A stretch of 64,000 nt of DNA from Actinomycetota bacterium (GTDB taxonomy: Bacteria; Actinomycetota; Geothermincolia; Geothermincolales; RBG-13-55-18), in contig JACIXD010000005.1 in NCBI GenBank assembly GCA_014360645.1, positions 211,358 through 275,357 on the forward strand, given 5' to 3'. Below, piece after piece: positions 45,201 through 53,199 of this stretch; within the stretch, counting starts at the first letter, position 1; every line of letters begins with the position of its first letter. The notes under the pieces were generated by a model. That model was given only the letters and a program-made list of their open reading frames with translations. It was not told where the DNA came from and did no database searches. Position numbers and translations under genes: made by a program.

Positions 45201-45523
45201 CTCCCGGCGGGTATCTCCAGGTCGGTGAGCTCCGGCAGCTCCGTCCTCCCCTGCTCGGTGTTGAGCACCAGGTCGACGTGCACCGGCTCCTGCCCCGGGT
45301 TCTGCACCAGCACCCAGGTCTCGAAACCTTCGCTGGAAGCAGTTCCCACCGACCCGCCGCCGCGGGCCGTGTCTCCCAGGACCTCCACCCGGCTCTCCCC
45401 CGGTCCCCGCGAGGCCAGCACCAGGGAGAAGAGCAGCACCGCCGCCGCGGGCAGCGCGCAGATCGCCGCGAGGCGGGCCCGCCTCGAGCCCCGTCTTTTC
45501 CCCTGCGATGTAGAAAGGGCCAT
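42224..45523 (-). CDS. Large secreted RIFT-barrel/glycan-active-like protein
   Basis: 1099 aa. A signal/anchor helix (LAAICALPAAAVLLFSLVLA) is followed by two identical-looking modules of 105 residues (ETWVLVQNPGQEPVHVDLVL ... WYLAEGAT). Next is a region like the exo-rhamnogalacturonan-lyase (PcRGLX) N-terminal domain (TSGVPLPCDFGVYSPQEL ... VKWVLLDFPASV), then an (alpha/alpha)-barrel-like C-terminal half (GWAECYNDYGSDSFRPFANGL). It probably acts on or binds extracellular polysaccharide. Enzyme class is not certain. Convergent to the oxidoreductase gene with a 13-bp gap. Confidence 0.7.
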   Translation of the reverse strand: MALSTSQGKRRGSRRARLAAICALPAAAVLLFSLVLASRGPGESRVEVLGDTARGGGSVGTASSEGFETWVLVQNPGQEPVHVDLVLNTEQGRTELPELTDLEIPAGSRRTFPLHAYVHTYEVSTLVRARDGEVVCERAMYWNGRQGGHDSVGVTSPASTWYLAEGATAGEFETWVLVQNPGQEPVHVDLVLNTEQGRTELPELTDLEIPAGSRRTFPLHAYVHTYEVSTLVRARDGEVVCERAMYWNGRQGGHDSVGVTSPASTWYLAEGATCPGGGADGVELRVRERAGVAREGEIVTSGVPLPCDFGVYSPQELALFDAQGSPVPCQKKVTMRWGGSPDDVSRPVKWVLLDFPASVSAGGEAVFYLRRAPDGSSPRAVVRVQDDGTVITVDTGAAVFRLRRDAFDLFHGVDLPGVGQVLYASSQNGFAISAGGKEYRSSLSPPASIRVDEPGPLRLSLTVRGSHAAGDARLLDYTARIHFFAGSSAARVFYTLENHNPTRPDAMGQPQCWDIGCPGSVTFSGLHLDLRPSVGSSPTAILDPGEAGSGAFTSRGGDLSLYQDSSGSSWWDVHRGHHPRPQSYVSFRGWRAYGGGSHIGSGERARAWLDLSGEGRGVAVGLRDFWQNHPKKVSCVGGELRLSLFPEEYVGDFNFRPGEHKTHEILLYFHPGSAEEAGAARTLASLGSPLFALAPPRWYADSGALGRMAPFGGDGRFSAYEDQNRAAFDPSIGPTGDSLLASIERNDFYGWCDYGDLPLDYETPSGQMNLKYDFDYGMLLQFLRGGDYRWWDLAVPACRHVADEDILHYEGAIDHWADGGYFGHSYHDEPGDSNPHRNYGAPHPDLCFAVSGGLLHYYLTGYEESRESAFEVIENMRYRFENSYGRGNGEGWAECYNDYGSDSFRPFANGLRIMTEAYEATGDAGYLSTAEWIIRCSRRAGDPFLAAPRPGAEGGTSIFSLDLFTFSLGRYLDMLAAAGLPDRLNAAGYLVDLVRHEADNCWRTGSEGYQGFPYGWSYSGVADESFGRVNLCNWHLLSADCLAYGCLYGGGDRLLELAAQAFRTGSERPNGEGTAPGYWSTKESVNSAVFGQVYMQTAR
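44706..45324. repeat. 315-bp near-exact tandem duplication
   Basis: Sequence from 44706 recurs from 45021 with a period of exactly 315 bp (105 codons), and the copies look identical base for base until about 45324. It duplicates one beta-module of the secreted protein in frame. Confidence 0.9.
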
Positions 45524-46089
45524 GATACCACCAGGCCTTTCCGGCAACCCGGCAGGCAAGCGCACCTTTCATCAGGGCGCTTTGGCCGCCTGCCGCCGGG
45601 TCGCATGAGCGCCTGCCGTCCGGGCGCCGTGCCTCCCCGGGAACGAAACGCATCCGCTTCGCGCCGCCCTTCTCTGATCTTACAACGCCTCGGACCGCCC
45701 AAGATCTACAGTCCGGATCTCCGACGATCGACGCCTCCGATCGCCGACCGCTGCCGGGCTCGCGCCAGGGTGCGGTGCTCGCGGCGTTCTTGATGGCCAA
45801 AGGCCGCCCCTCCTCCGCGCCGGGCCGCGGGGCTCATGCCCAGGAGCGCTTTGCGTGCTCATGGTCGGGAGCAGCGCCGCCTCGGCGGTACGGCGAGGAC
45901 GGGAGACCGGGCGTCCAGGGCGGCGCAGGAGGGAGGCATGCGAAAACGAAACCGAAAACCGGATCAGCCTTCGTTCCCATCACGTGTTCGAATCGCGCAA
46001 ATAACAGGGGCCGGGATCCGACCCCGACTCTCCAAACATATTATGGCAAGAGATCCGGGATGCGAGACCCGACCCCTTATCGCGGGCGC
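45524..46089. other. Intergenic, no gene seen
   Basis: GC-rich region between the secreted protein and the HAMP sensor. GGGATCCGACCCC and CGAGACCCGACCCC near 46015 and 46070 are weakly similar but not convincing as palindromic elements. Nothing else is supported. Confidence 0.5.
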
Positions 46090-47028
46090 TTACTCCTCGC
46101 CCACCGACCTGGCGATATACTTGCGGAAGCTCTCCACCATCTCCTTGAAGGCCCTCTCCAGGCCCGCGAACTCGCCACTCTCGTGCACGGCGATCTCCAC
46201 GTCCAGGTTGCCCTCCATGACCTCCTCGGCCGCCGCGGCCAGCTCGTCGATGGGCTCGGTGATGCGCCTGCGGATGAGGTGGGAGAGGACGAAAAAGGTG
46301 ATGGCCACCACCACCAGTACGGCGATCACCAACGTCAGCCAAAGCAGCGCGTTGGTGCGGTTCCTCTCCTGGTAGTAGAAGGACTCTATCTCGGCCACCT
46401 TGTCGCCCATGGGCTTCACGAACAGATAGCCGACCTCGGTGCCCGAGGTGGGGCTTATGGTCTTGTTGGCGATGACCGCGTAGGGTCCCGAGAGGCCCAG
46501 GTCGGGAAAACCCTCCGCGCGATAGACGAAGCCGCCCCCGCCCTCTATCACCTCCAGGATCTCCTCCGGCACCTCCCATCCGTAGATGAGGCTTTCGTCG
46601 CTGGCCGCGATGACCAGGGGTTGGGGATTGAAGGGGGAGGGCAGCATGACTATGGACACGGACTCCAGCTCGAAGAGGCCTGACTGCACCATCTTCTTCA
46701 TCTCCTGGATGATGAAGTGCTGCCCCTCGGTGAGTTTCTTGTTGAGCAGGGCGTCGATGAGTTCCTGCGGGGTGGCCTCCCCGATCTTCTCCTCGAAGAC
46801 GGGGAGGAGGAGTTCCGCGATATAGGAGCTCGCCGAGAGCAGGTTCTGCATCTCCGTCTGCAAAATCCTGTCGATGCTCTTGTCGATGAGCTGGTTCTGG
46901 GAATCGCGGAAGATGAACATGGTAACCAGGCCGTAGGCGATGAACACCACGATGATCAGCGCGGTGATCATGTAGAGGATGCCGGACTTCTTCTTCTTGA
47001 AACGCTCCGTAAGGCCCTTCTCGCGCAT
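46090..47028 (-). CDS. Membrane sensor with HAMP domain, no output domain
   Basis: 312 aa. TM1 (LYMITALIIVVFIAYGLVTMFIF, about residues 17-39), an extracytoplasmic sensing region of about 190 residues, TM2 (LLWLTLVIAVLVVVAITFFVL, about 230-250), then a HAMP linker (RRRITEPIDELAAAAEEVMEGNLD). The chain ends about 40 residues later, without kinase, GGDEF or MCP signalling part. Such orphan sensors may pair with a separate output protein. ATG at 47028 follows GGAGGAG; the 64-codon upstream extension is discarded. Confidence 0.75.
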   Translation of the reverse strand: MREKGLTERFKKKKSGILYMITALIIVVFIAYGLVTMFIFRDSQNQLIDKSIDRILQTEMQNLLSASSYIAELLLPVFEEKIGEATPQELIDALLNKKLTEGQHFIIQEMKKMVQSGLFELESVSIVMLPSPFNPQPLVIAASDESLIYGWEVPEEILEVIEGGGGFVYRAEGFPDLGLSGPYAVIANKTISPTSGTEVGYLFVKPMGDKVAEIESFYYQERNRTNALLWLTLVIAVLVVVAITFFVLSHLIRRRITEPIDELAAAAEEVMEGNLDVEIAVHESGEFAGLERAFKEMVESFRKYIARSVGEE

Positions 47029-47457
47029 CGGCAACACTCCTCCCGTCAAGATGGAAGCCTCCGTTATAACCCCCTCCTCGGTCCGCTGGGATATTCGGTA
47101 ATCATGCGTGGATACTTGAGACGGACCCCGTCGATACCCGATAAAGCGCTCCCTGGATGGAAGGCCCACGCTTTGATCCCCGTTTCCGTCTTTTTGAGAA
47201 GACGGTAAGAGCGCCGGCACGGGAAGGTTCTGGGAGAATGTGTCTTGATCGCCCGAGTGCTGCTCGAGTCCACATGTCCATAAACGAATCGCTGCCCTCA
47301 GGCATGTGAGAAGTCGTACCCCTCCCTTCGGGAAGGGCTCTTCCGCGTCCCGCCCGTTTTGTCGAGGGCCGCGGTAATGATTTCGATATAATATGACTGC
47401 AAGGCGTCATGTCGGATCGCCATTCGGAACGGTCGGGTTATAAGGGGGGTGACGGCC
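47029..47457. other. Divergent intergenic region
   Basis: No gene. TATAAT at 47387-47392 is a possible -10 box for the zinc-ribbon gene. The CCCTT/AAGGG hairpin near 47322 lacks a T-tract. Confidence 0.5.
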
Positions 47458-48750
47458 GTGAGGTGCAGTGCATGCGGAGAGGAACTCAAGGAGGGCAGCA
47501 GGTATTGTGTTTACTGCGGCAGCCCGGTGGAGGAAGGCGGAGCCATAGCCGCAGGGGAAGCAACCACCGACGTTGCAGGAGAAACAGGGGCGGGGATCAC
47601 CGAGGAGAAAGGCATGCCATCCGGCGAAAGTGCTCCCGCACGCGATCTTCCCGTCAGTCCCCCTCCACCCCCGGCCGCAGGCATTAGCACGCTCCCGCCT
47701 TCAGGAGAAGTCGCTTCCCGCGGTAAAGAGCCCGGGCGGAGAAAGATGCTGGTCGCCGTACTGGCGATCGGCTTCCTCCTCATCGCGGGCGCGGTCGCCG
47801 GGGTCCTGACCTGGAGGCTTACCGCAGGCGGCGGTATGGTGGCGGAGATCATAGAGGTGGGATTGGTCACCGGTAAAGGCAAGAAGGTGAACCTCGAGGA
47901 CGTTCCCATCGGAGAGGACCTCACGCTTACCGTCAAGGTGAAGGCCGTATATGGCGAGAGGGGCGACGCGCAACTGTTGATCACGGTCCGGGATGAAACA
48001 GGCGAAGAACAGAGGAGATCGCGCTTCAAAGTCAGCTCCAGCGAGAAAGCGCAGGAGTTCAAGGACGAGTTCTATTTCGTCTGGTCGGAGGGGGAGAGAT
48101 TCACGTTGCTGGCGGAACTCGAAGTCAGAGAGGAAGATAAGAAAGAAAGCGACGACTACGAACTCGAGTTCTACGTGGCGGAGGGCGAGATCTCGGACGA
48201 GGACGCGGAAGCGGCCCTCAAGAAGGCGGAGGGAAAGCTGAGCGAGGCGGAGGACGCGGTGATAGAGCTGGGCACCTCCACGGATATAGACGTGGAGGAC
48301 CTGCTCCAGAGGCTCATCGACGCGAACGCAGCCTTGAAAGAAGCCGTTTCGCTGGGGGAGATAGACGCGGTTTACAGGGAAGCCGAAGGGATAATCGCCG
48401 AGTGCTCCAACCGAAAGGCAGCCTGGGAAGAGGAGCAAGCTCGCAAGGAAAAGGAGCAGAAACAGGCCGACGGTGGCGGGCAACAGCCGAACCGCGATGC
48501 CGAGATGGCCGCCTGTAAGGACGCCATGTTCGACTACGCATGGCGCCAGATGGTGACCACCCCGTTTTACGCGGAACCGGTGCGTATCGATGGATTTTGG
48601 ATGAATGATGCGTGCACGCAGGCGGGAGGCACCATGGTGGGCATGAAGACGGCTCATACCGATCCCGAGAACGCCGGAAACACAGTCACCGTCCCCATCT
48701 CGGCCCACAAGGAGAACGGCCGCTGGGTGGCGGTCTTCGAGACCATTTGA
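47458..48750 (+). CDS. Zinc-ribbon single-pass membrane protein
   Basis: 430 aa. The N-terminal double CxxC zinc ribbon (CSACGEELKEGSRYCVYCG) is followed by a Pro-rich linker, one membrane helix (about residues 97-119) and a large extracytoplasmic part. That part has a beta-rich segment (VGLVTGKGKKVNLEDVPIGEDLTLTVKV), a long charged coiled-coil-like helix (about 245-340) and a C-terminal domain ending VAVFETI. Similar zinc-ribbon plus membrane proteins are common in this lineage; role unknown. GTG at 47458 has AAGGGGGG about nine bases ahead; GTG at 47449 is the alternative. Confidence 0.65.
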   Translation: MRCSACGEELKEGSRYCVYCGSPVEEGGAIAAGEATTDVAGETGAGITEEKGMPSGESAPARDLPVSPPPPPAAGISTLPPSGEVASRGKEPGRRKMLVAVLAIGFLLIAGAVAGVLTWRLTAGGGMVAEIIEVGLVTGKGKKVNLEDVPIGEDLTLTVKVKAVYGERGDAQLLITVRDETGEEQRRSRFKVSSSEKAQEFKDEFYFVWSEGERFTLLAELEVREEDKKESDDYELEFYVAEGEISDEDAEAALKKAEGKLSEAEDAVIELGTSTDIDVEDLLQRLIDANAALKEAVSLGEIDAVYREAEGIIAECSNRKAAWEEEQARKEKEQKQADGGGQQPNRDAEMAACKDAMFDYAWRQMVTTPFYAEPVRIDGFWMNDACTQAGGTMVGMKTAHTDPENAGNTVTVPISAHKENGRWVAVFETI

Positions 48751-48979
48751 CCGTCGCCGATGTCCTGGATAGGTTCCGTCAAGCACGACGGTGCATCCAG
48801 ACAGCATGGGTTGCGCCGGGCTTCATCGCCGAAGCCTGCGTTAGCCAGGAAATAACATGCCGCGGAAGGCGGCGGAGAAGAACTCATATCCGCCGTGTAG
48901 GGCGGCCCTCGATGTCTTCCTGCCTGAGCCGGTCTGGTCGGGCGGCGCGTTTCGGTGTACATATCAGAGCATTAGTGTA
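48751..48979. other. Intergenic, no gene seen
   Basis: Spacer between the zinc-ribbon gene and the promoter of the TetR gene; no signal recognised. Confidence 0.5.
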
Positions 48980-49008
48980 TTGACACGGTTCACGGATTGA
49001 GTTATAAA
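48980..49008 (+). promoter_or_regulatory. Strong promoter of the TetR/acyl-CoA operon
   Basis: TTGACA (48980-48985), 17 bases, TATAAA (49003-49008). The start is predicted near 49015, just upstream of the operator at 49027. Confidence 0.7.
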
Positions 49009-49026
49009 TCTCTCAGGCTGTTTGGC

Positions 49027-49042
49027 GAGTGAGCACTCACTC
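49027..49042. promoter_or_regulatory. TetR-type operator
   Basis: GAGTGAG, CA, CTCACTC: a perfect inverted repeat 12-27 bases after the predicted transcription start, consistent with autorepression by the TetR gene that follows. Confidence 0.65.
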
Positions 49043-49112
49043 TCATGGTTGCGTAGTGCGGTTCGTGGGCTGGAGCATACCCGGCGGTGATGTCATGGGC
49101 AAAGGAGCGGCG

Positions 49113-49811
49113 ATGGATGCCGGTAGGCCCTCCAGGGGCAACCGCGTCAACGAGATCATCCTCTCCGCCATAGAGACCTTCTCGCGCACCAACTACGAGA
49201 AGGCCACCACGGCACTGCTGGCCAGGGAAGCGGGGGTGGCGGAGGGAACCCTCTACAAGTATTTCCCAAGCAAGAAAGAGCTCTTCCTCGCCTGCTGCCG
49301 CTATGTAGAGGACCTGCTCATAGCGCGCTACGAGGCCATCTACCGCGAGTGCGGCGACAGCCCACTCAAGTACCTGAAACGGGTATCGAAGAGCTACGTG
49401 GAGTTCGTGCGCGACAACCCCAGCATGCGCAAGTTCCTCGCCTTCGTGCTCAACAACTCCTTCGACGAGGACTTCCGGCGCGAGCTGACCGATTTCATGG
49501 ACCTCAACATCCGGGCTACGGAGCTCATGCTGCGCAGGGGCCAGGAGAGGGGCGAGATCAGGGGCGACCTGGACCCTCACGTGGTGGCCTGGTTCTACGT
49601 GGGGGCCTACTTCACCATCATCCTCATGGTGGAGATGGAGGCCGAGGTATTCAAGGACCCCGACCTTGCGGACAGGTATCTGGACATCCTAGACCTGGGA
49701 GGTGCTTCCAGGGAGGGGAGGCGGGAAACCGAGGCGTCCGGGGACCGCGAGGGCGGGCTGTTCGCGTCGCTCAAGGACGGCGGCGAGACGGGGCAAAGAG
49801 ATGACCGCTGA
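49113..49811 (+). CDS. TetR/AcrR-family regulator of acyl-CoA genes
   Basis: 232 aa. The helix-turn-helix is NEIILSAIETFSRTNYEKAT ... LAREAGVAEGTLYKYFPSKKELF (about residues 12-56). A generic all-helical ligand domain follows. ATG at 49113 is chosen with AGGAG six bases ahead; three upstream in-frame starts are less likely. It opens the acyl-CoA synthetase/thiolase/dehydrogenase run, so acyl-CoA is a reasonable inducer by analogy with FadR/PsrA-type TetR proteins. Confidence 0.88.
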   Translation: MDAGRPSRGNRVNEIILSAIETFSRTNYEKATTALLAREAGVAEGTLYKYFPSKKELFLACCRYVEDLLIARYEAIYRECGDSPLKYLKRVSKSYVEFVRDNPSMRKFLAFVLNNSFDEDFRRELTDFMDLNIRATELMLRRGQERGEIRGDLDPHVVAWFYVGAYFTIILMVEMEAEVFKDPDLADRYLDILDLGGASREGRRETEASGDREGGLFASLKDGGETGQRDDR

Positions 49812-50007
49812 GGAAGCGGGCAGCGCCTGTCCGGATGACCGCCTGCATGGGGGAGGACGTGGACGGGCGTCCCGGTGAGCGTGAGAGAGCAGCCGGGAAG
49901 GGACGCCGGGAAGACGGGGTGGCGAGGCGGGAAGAGGGAGAAACGAGGACGGGAGGAGCAAGAGATGCCCGAGGGAGAAGAAGGAACGAGGAGGTAAGGG
50001 TTACGCC

Positions 50008-51735
50008 ATGAACGCCGAGGAGAGGAACATGTACCTGCGCTGGCTGTGGGTGGGCTGGCGAATGCTGCGCTCCGTGGCCATGTTCATCGCCGACGAGCGC
50101 AGGCGGGGGACGCTCAAGGAGAACCTCAGCAGCATCATAAAGGCTCGGTCGCTCTCCCTGGCGCGGGACATGTCTCACGCCGAGCTCCTGGAGGAGAAGG
50201 CGGCGAAGCTGCGCGACCGCCCCTTTCTCTACTTCAAGGACCAGGTGTTTAGCTACCGAGACATGGACCTCAACGCCAACCGCGTGGCCAATTTCCTGCG
50301 CGGACTGGGCGGGAGGCCGGGCAAGGGGCTGGCCATCATGATGAAGAATTCCCCGCGCTGGCTGGACGTCTTCTTCGGGCTGGAGAAACTGGGTATGTAC
50401 GCGGTGCCGGTGAACGTGGCCCTGCGCGCCGACCAGCTCGCGCACGTGCTGGACAACTCCGATGCCTCCTACCTGGTCATCGACCACGACCTCCTGCCCT
50501 GGTACCTGGCGGTGGCGGAGAGGACGCCCAAGATCGAGAAGGTGGTGGTGAACGCCGAGGGAGCCCCGCCCGATTTCGAACTCCCCGCCGACATGGAAGA
50601 CCTTTCCAGGTCATACGGGCCGGGGTCGGACCCCTCAACCCCGCCCGAGCGCTACAACCCCGATGACCTCTGCGTGATCATGTACACCTCGGGCACCACC
50701 GGGCTCCCCAAGGGGGTGGTCTACCGCTACAATTCCACCAACGTCAAGGCCATCTCCTTCATGGGGCACATGCTCACCGGCAGGAGGGACGTGGCCTATA
50801 CCTGCTACCCCCTCTTCCACGCCAACGCCCTCTTCCTCACCGTCACCCCCGCCCTGCACTGCGAGGGCGCGGTGGCCCTGGGCGAGCGGTTCAGCGCCAG
50901 CCGCTTCTGGGACGAGGTGCGGCGCTATGGCGCCACCACCTTCAACGGCCTGGGGGCGGTGATGCCCATCCTCATGAAGCAGCCCGAGCGCCCGGATGAC
51001 TCCGACAACAGGGTGCGCTTCGTGCTCTCCGCGGGCTGCCCCGCGGACATGTGGCGCGACTTCGAACGCCGCTTCGGGGTGCGCATCTTCGAGGGCTACG
51101 GGGCGGTGGACGGAGGGGGCGTGGTGCTGGTGAACTTCGGCACCGCTCCCGTGGGGTCTATGGGGAAGCCCCTGGGGGCGAAGTGCCGGGTCATCGACCC
51201 CGAGGGGAACGACGTGCCTCCGCACACCCCGGGCGAGCTCATCGCCTACGTGGGGCAACGCCCGGGCTCCGTGGAGTACTACAAGAACCCCGTGGCCACC
51301 AGCGACAAGATGCGCGACGGCTGGCTCTATACCGGGGACCTGGTCTACAAAGACGAGAAGGGCTACATCTACTTCGTGGGGCGCAACACCGAGTCCATGC
51401 GCGTCAAAGGCGAGAACGTCTCCGCCTACGAGGTGGAGCAGGCGGTGCTCAAGCACCCGGACATCCTGGAGTGCGCCGTGTACGCCGTCCCCTCCGAGCT
51501 GGCCGAGGACGAGATCATGGTCACCTTGGTGCCGGTGGAGGGGAAGACGGTGGACCCCGCCGCCCTGCCGGCATTCCTGTCGGAGCACCTGGCGAAGTTC
51601 GCCATCCCCAGGTATTACCGCGTAGTGCCCGAGCTCCCCAAGACGGAGACGCACCGCGTGATCAAGAAGAAGCTGGAGGAACTCGGGGTCACCGAGGACA
51701 CTTACGACCGGGAAAAGGGGCGGGCCGGCGCCTGA
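50008..51735 (+). CDS. Acyl-CoA synthetase (AMP-binding, FadD6-like)
   Basis: 575 aa. The AMP-binding P-loop YTSGTTGLPKG is near residue 225. GYGAVDGGG (about 367), YTGDLVYKDEKGYIYFVGR (about 442-460) and KKKLEE at the C-terminus complete the ANL enzyme. It lacks a long N-terminal extension and resembles long-chain or very-long-chain acyl-CoA synthetases, including sterol side-chain types. It activates a fatty or alicyclic acid before the downstream dehydrogenases. Start preceded by GGAGG. Confidence 0.9.
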   Translation: MNAEERNMYLRWLWVGWRMLRSVAMFIADERRRGTLKENLSSIIKARSLSLARDMSHAELLEEKAAKLRDRPFLYFKDQVFSYRDMDLNANRVANFLRGLGGRPGKGLAIMMKNSPRWLDVFFGLEKLGMYAVPVNVALRADQLAHVLDNSDASYLVIDHDLLPWYLAVAERTPKIEKVVVNAEGAPPDFELPADMEDLSRSYGPGSDPSTPPERYNPDDLCVIMYTSGTTGLPKGVVYRYNSTNVKAISFMGHMLTGRRDVAYTCYPLFHANALFLTVTPALHCEGAVALGERFSASRFWDEVRRYGATTFNGLGAVMPILMKQPERPDDSDNRVRFVLSAGCPADMWRDFERRFGVRIFEGYGAVDGGGVVLVNFGTAPVGSMGKPLGAKCRVIDPEGNDVPPHTPGELIAYVGQRPGSVEYYKNPVATSDKMRDGWLYTGDLVYKDEKGYIYFVGRNTESMRVKGENVSAYEVEQAVLKHPDILECAVYAVPSELAEDEIMVTLVPVEGKTVDPAALPAFLSEHLAKFAIPRYYRVVPELPKTETHRVIKKKLEELGVTEDTYDREKGRAGA

Positions 51736-51781
51736 GCCCGGCGGGCGGAACGCAGAGGCGGAGAGGTTAAGGTGGTAGATA

Positions 51782-53032
51782 ATGGGTGACAATGTCTACA
51801 TCCTCGGGTCGGGCATGATCCGGTTCAACCGCTATCCGGAGAAGACCATCAAGATGATGACCGCGGAGGCGGTGCGGGCGCTGTTCGAGGACGTGGCGGT
51901 GGATGCGAAGGACATCGAGGCGGCGTGGTTCTCGAACTCCGGCTGGGGCATGTCCCAGGGGCAGCACTGCATCCGTGGCCAGGTGGCGCTCTCGCCCTTG
52001 GGCATCCAGGGCATCCCCATCACCAACGTGGAGAACGCCTGTGCCGGGGCTTCCACCGCCCTGCACGCCGCCTGGACGGCGGTGAGGGCGGGGCTCTACG
52101 ACCTGGTGCTGGCGGTGGGGGCGGAGAAGGTCTATTTCCCCGAGGACCGCAAGAAGATGATCGAGGGTTTCGCCTCGGGCGCGGACGTGGAGTTCGTGCA
52201 GGGGATCATCGCCGCCTTCCAGGCCGACGCCGCCAGGAAGGCCGCGGAGGCGGGGGCGGAGGGCACGGACAAGAAGAAGGACAAGGGGCATTCCGCCTTC
52301 ATGGACATCTACGCCATGGGGGCGCGCATGCACATGAAGGCCTACGGCACCACACAGCGCCAGCTGGCAGTGATCGCCGCCAAGAACCACCACAACGGCT
52401 CCCTTAACCCCATGGCCCAGTACCAGATGGACATGACCGTGGAGGAGGTGCTCGAGGACTACCTTGTCGCCTACCCCCTGACGCGCGCCATGTGCGCGCC
52501 CATCGGCGACGGGGCGGCGGCGGCCCTCATCTGCTCCGAGCGCGCCCTCAAGCGCTACCCCGACACGAAGCCGGTGCGCATCCGCGCCTCGGTGCTGGTC
52601 TCGGGGTCCCTGCCGGACAGCGGGCTGGAGGGCATCGGAAAACGCGCGAGCCGGCGGGCTTACGAGGCGGCGGGCCTGGGACCCGAGGACATCGACGTGG
52701 CCGAGGTGCACGACGCCACCGCCTTCGGCGAGCTGCTGCAGTACGAGGAGATGGGGTTCTGCCCCGAGGGCGAGGGCGGCCCCTTCGCGGAGTCCGGGGC
52801 CACCTCCCTGGGAGGGAAGCTGCCCGTCAACACCAGCGGCGGCCTGGAGTGCCGGGGGCACCCCATCGGCGCATCCGGGCTGGCGCAGATATACGAGCTG
52901 GTCTTGCAGCTGAGGGGGGCGGCGGGGCCACGCCAGGTGGAGGGGGCGCGCATCGCCCTGGCCGAGAACGGCGGCGGCTTCATCGGCATGGGCGAGGCCG
53001 CCATGTGCGTGCACATCCTGGAACGCATCTAG
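51782..53032 (+). CDS. SCP2-type thiolase / acetyl-CoA acetyltransferase family protein
   Basis: 416 aa. The nucleophile Cys lies in NVENACAGASTALHAAW (about residues 80-96), then MCAPIGDGAAAALIC, EVHDATAFGELL and ECRGHPIGASGLAQIYELV. The C-terminal block is ENGGGFIGMGEAA, not the CxGGGQG of FadA, so it belongs to the SCP-x-like group. These often act on branched or sterol-like substrates with a DUF35 partner; none is adjacent. It follows the acyl-CoA synthetase by 46 bp. Confidence 0.85.
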   Translation: MGDNVYILGSGMIRFNRYPEKTIKMMTAEAVRALFEDVAVDAKDIEAAWFSNSGWGMSQGQHCIRGQVALSPLGIQGIPITNVENACAGASTALHAAWTAVRAGLYDLVLAVGAEKVYFPEDRKKMIEGFASGADVEFVQGIIAAFQADAARKAAEAGAEGTDKKKDKGHSAFMDIYAMGARMHMKAYGTTQRQLAVIAAKNHHNGSLNPMAQYQMDMTVEEVLEDYLVAYPLTRAMCAPIGDGAAAALICSERALKRYPDTKPVRIRASVLVSGSLPDSGLEGIGKRASRRAYEAAGLGPEDIDVAEVHDATAFGELLQYEEMGFCPEGEGGPFAESGATSLGGKLPVNTSGGLECRGHPIGASGLAQIYELVLQLRGAAGPRQVEGARIALAENGGGFIGMGEAAMCVHILERI

Positions 53033-53199
53033 ACAAACGTGACGGAAGTCTGCATCGCGGAAGCGACCTTGCCGTAGGGGCAGCAATGTCCCGGCGCCCG
53101 GGCGGAGATGGAGCGAGCCCGTGGTGAGCGCAGCGAGTTTTGTGCTCGGCACGCTGACGGCGAGATAGTGTAGGTACGCGGGAGAAGGGGGTAGATGGC

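Noticed and set aside
44534..45793. Plus-strand repeat-containing frame opposite the secreted protein
   Set aside because: Its repeats merely mirror the 315-bp duplication of the minus-strand gene.
45980..46085. Ninth copy of the palindromic element (GACCCCGACTC / GACCCGACCCC)
   Set aside because: It lacks the ATCTTCGATCT core, so similarity is limited to the short GACCCC motif.
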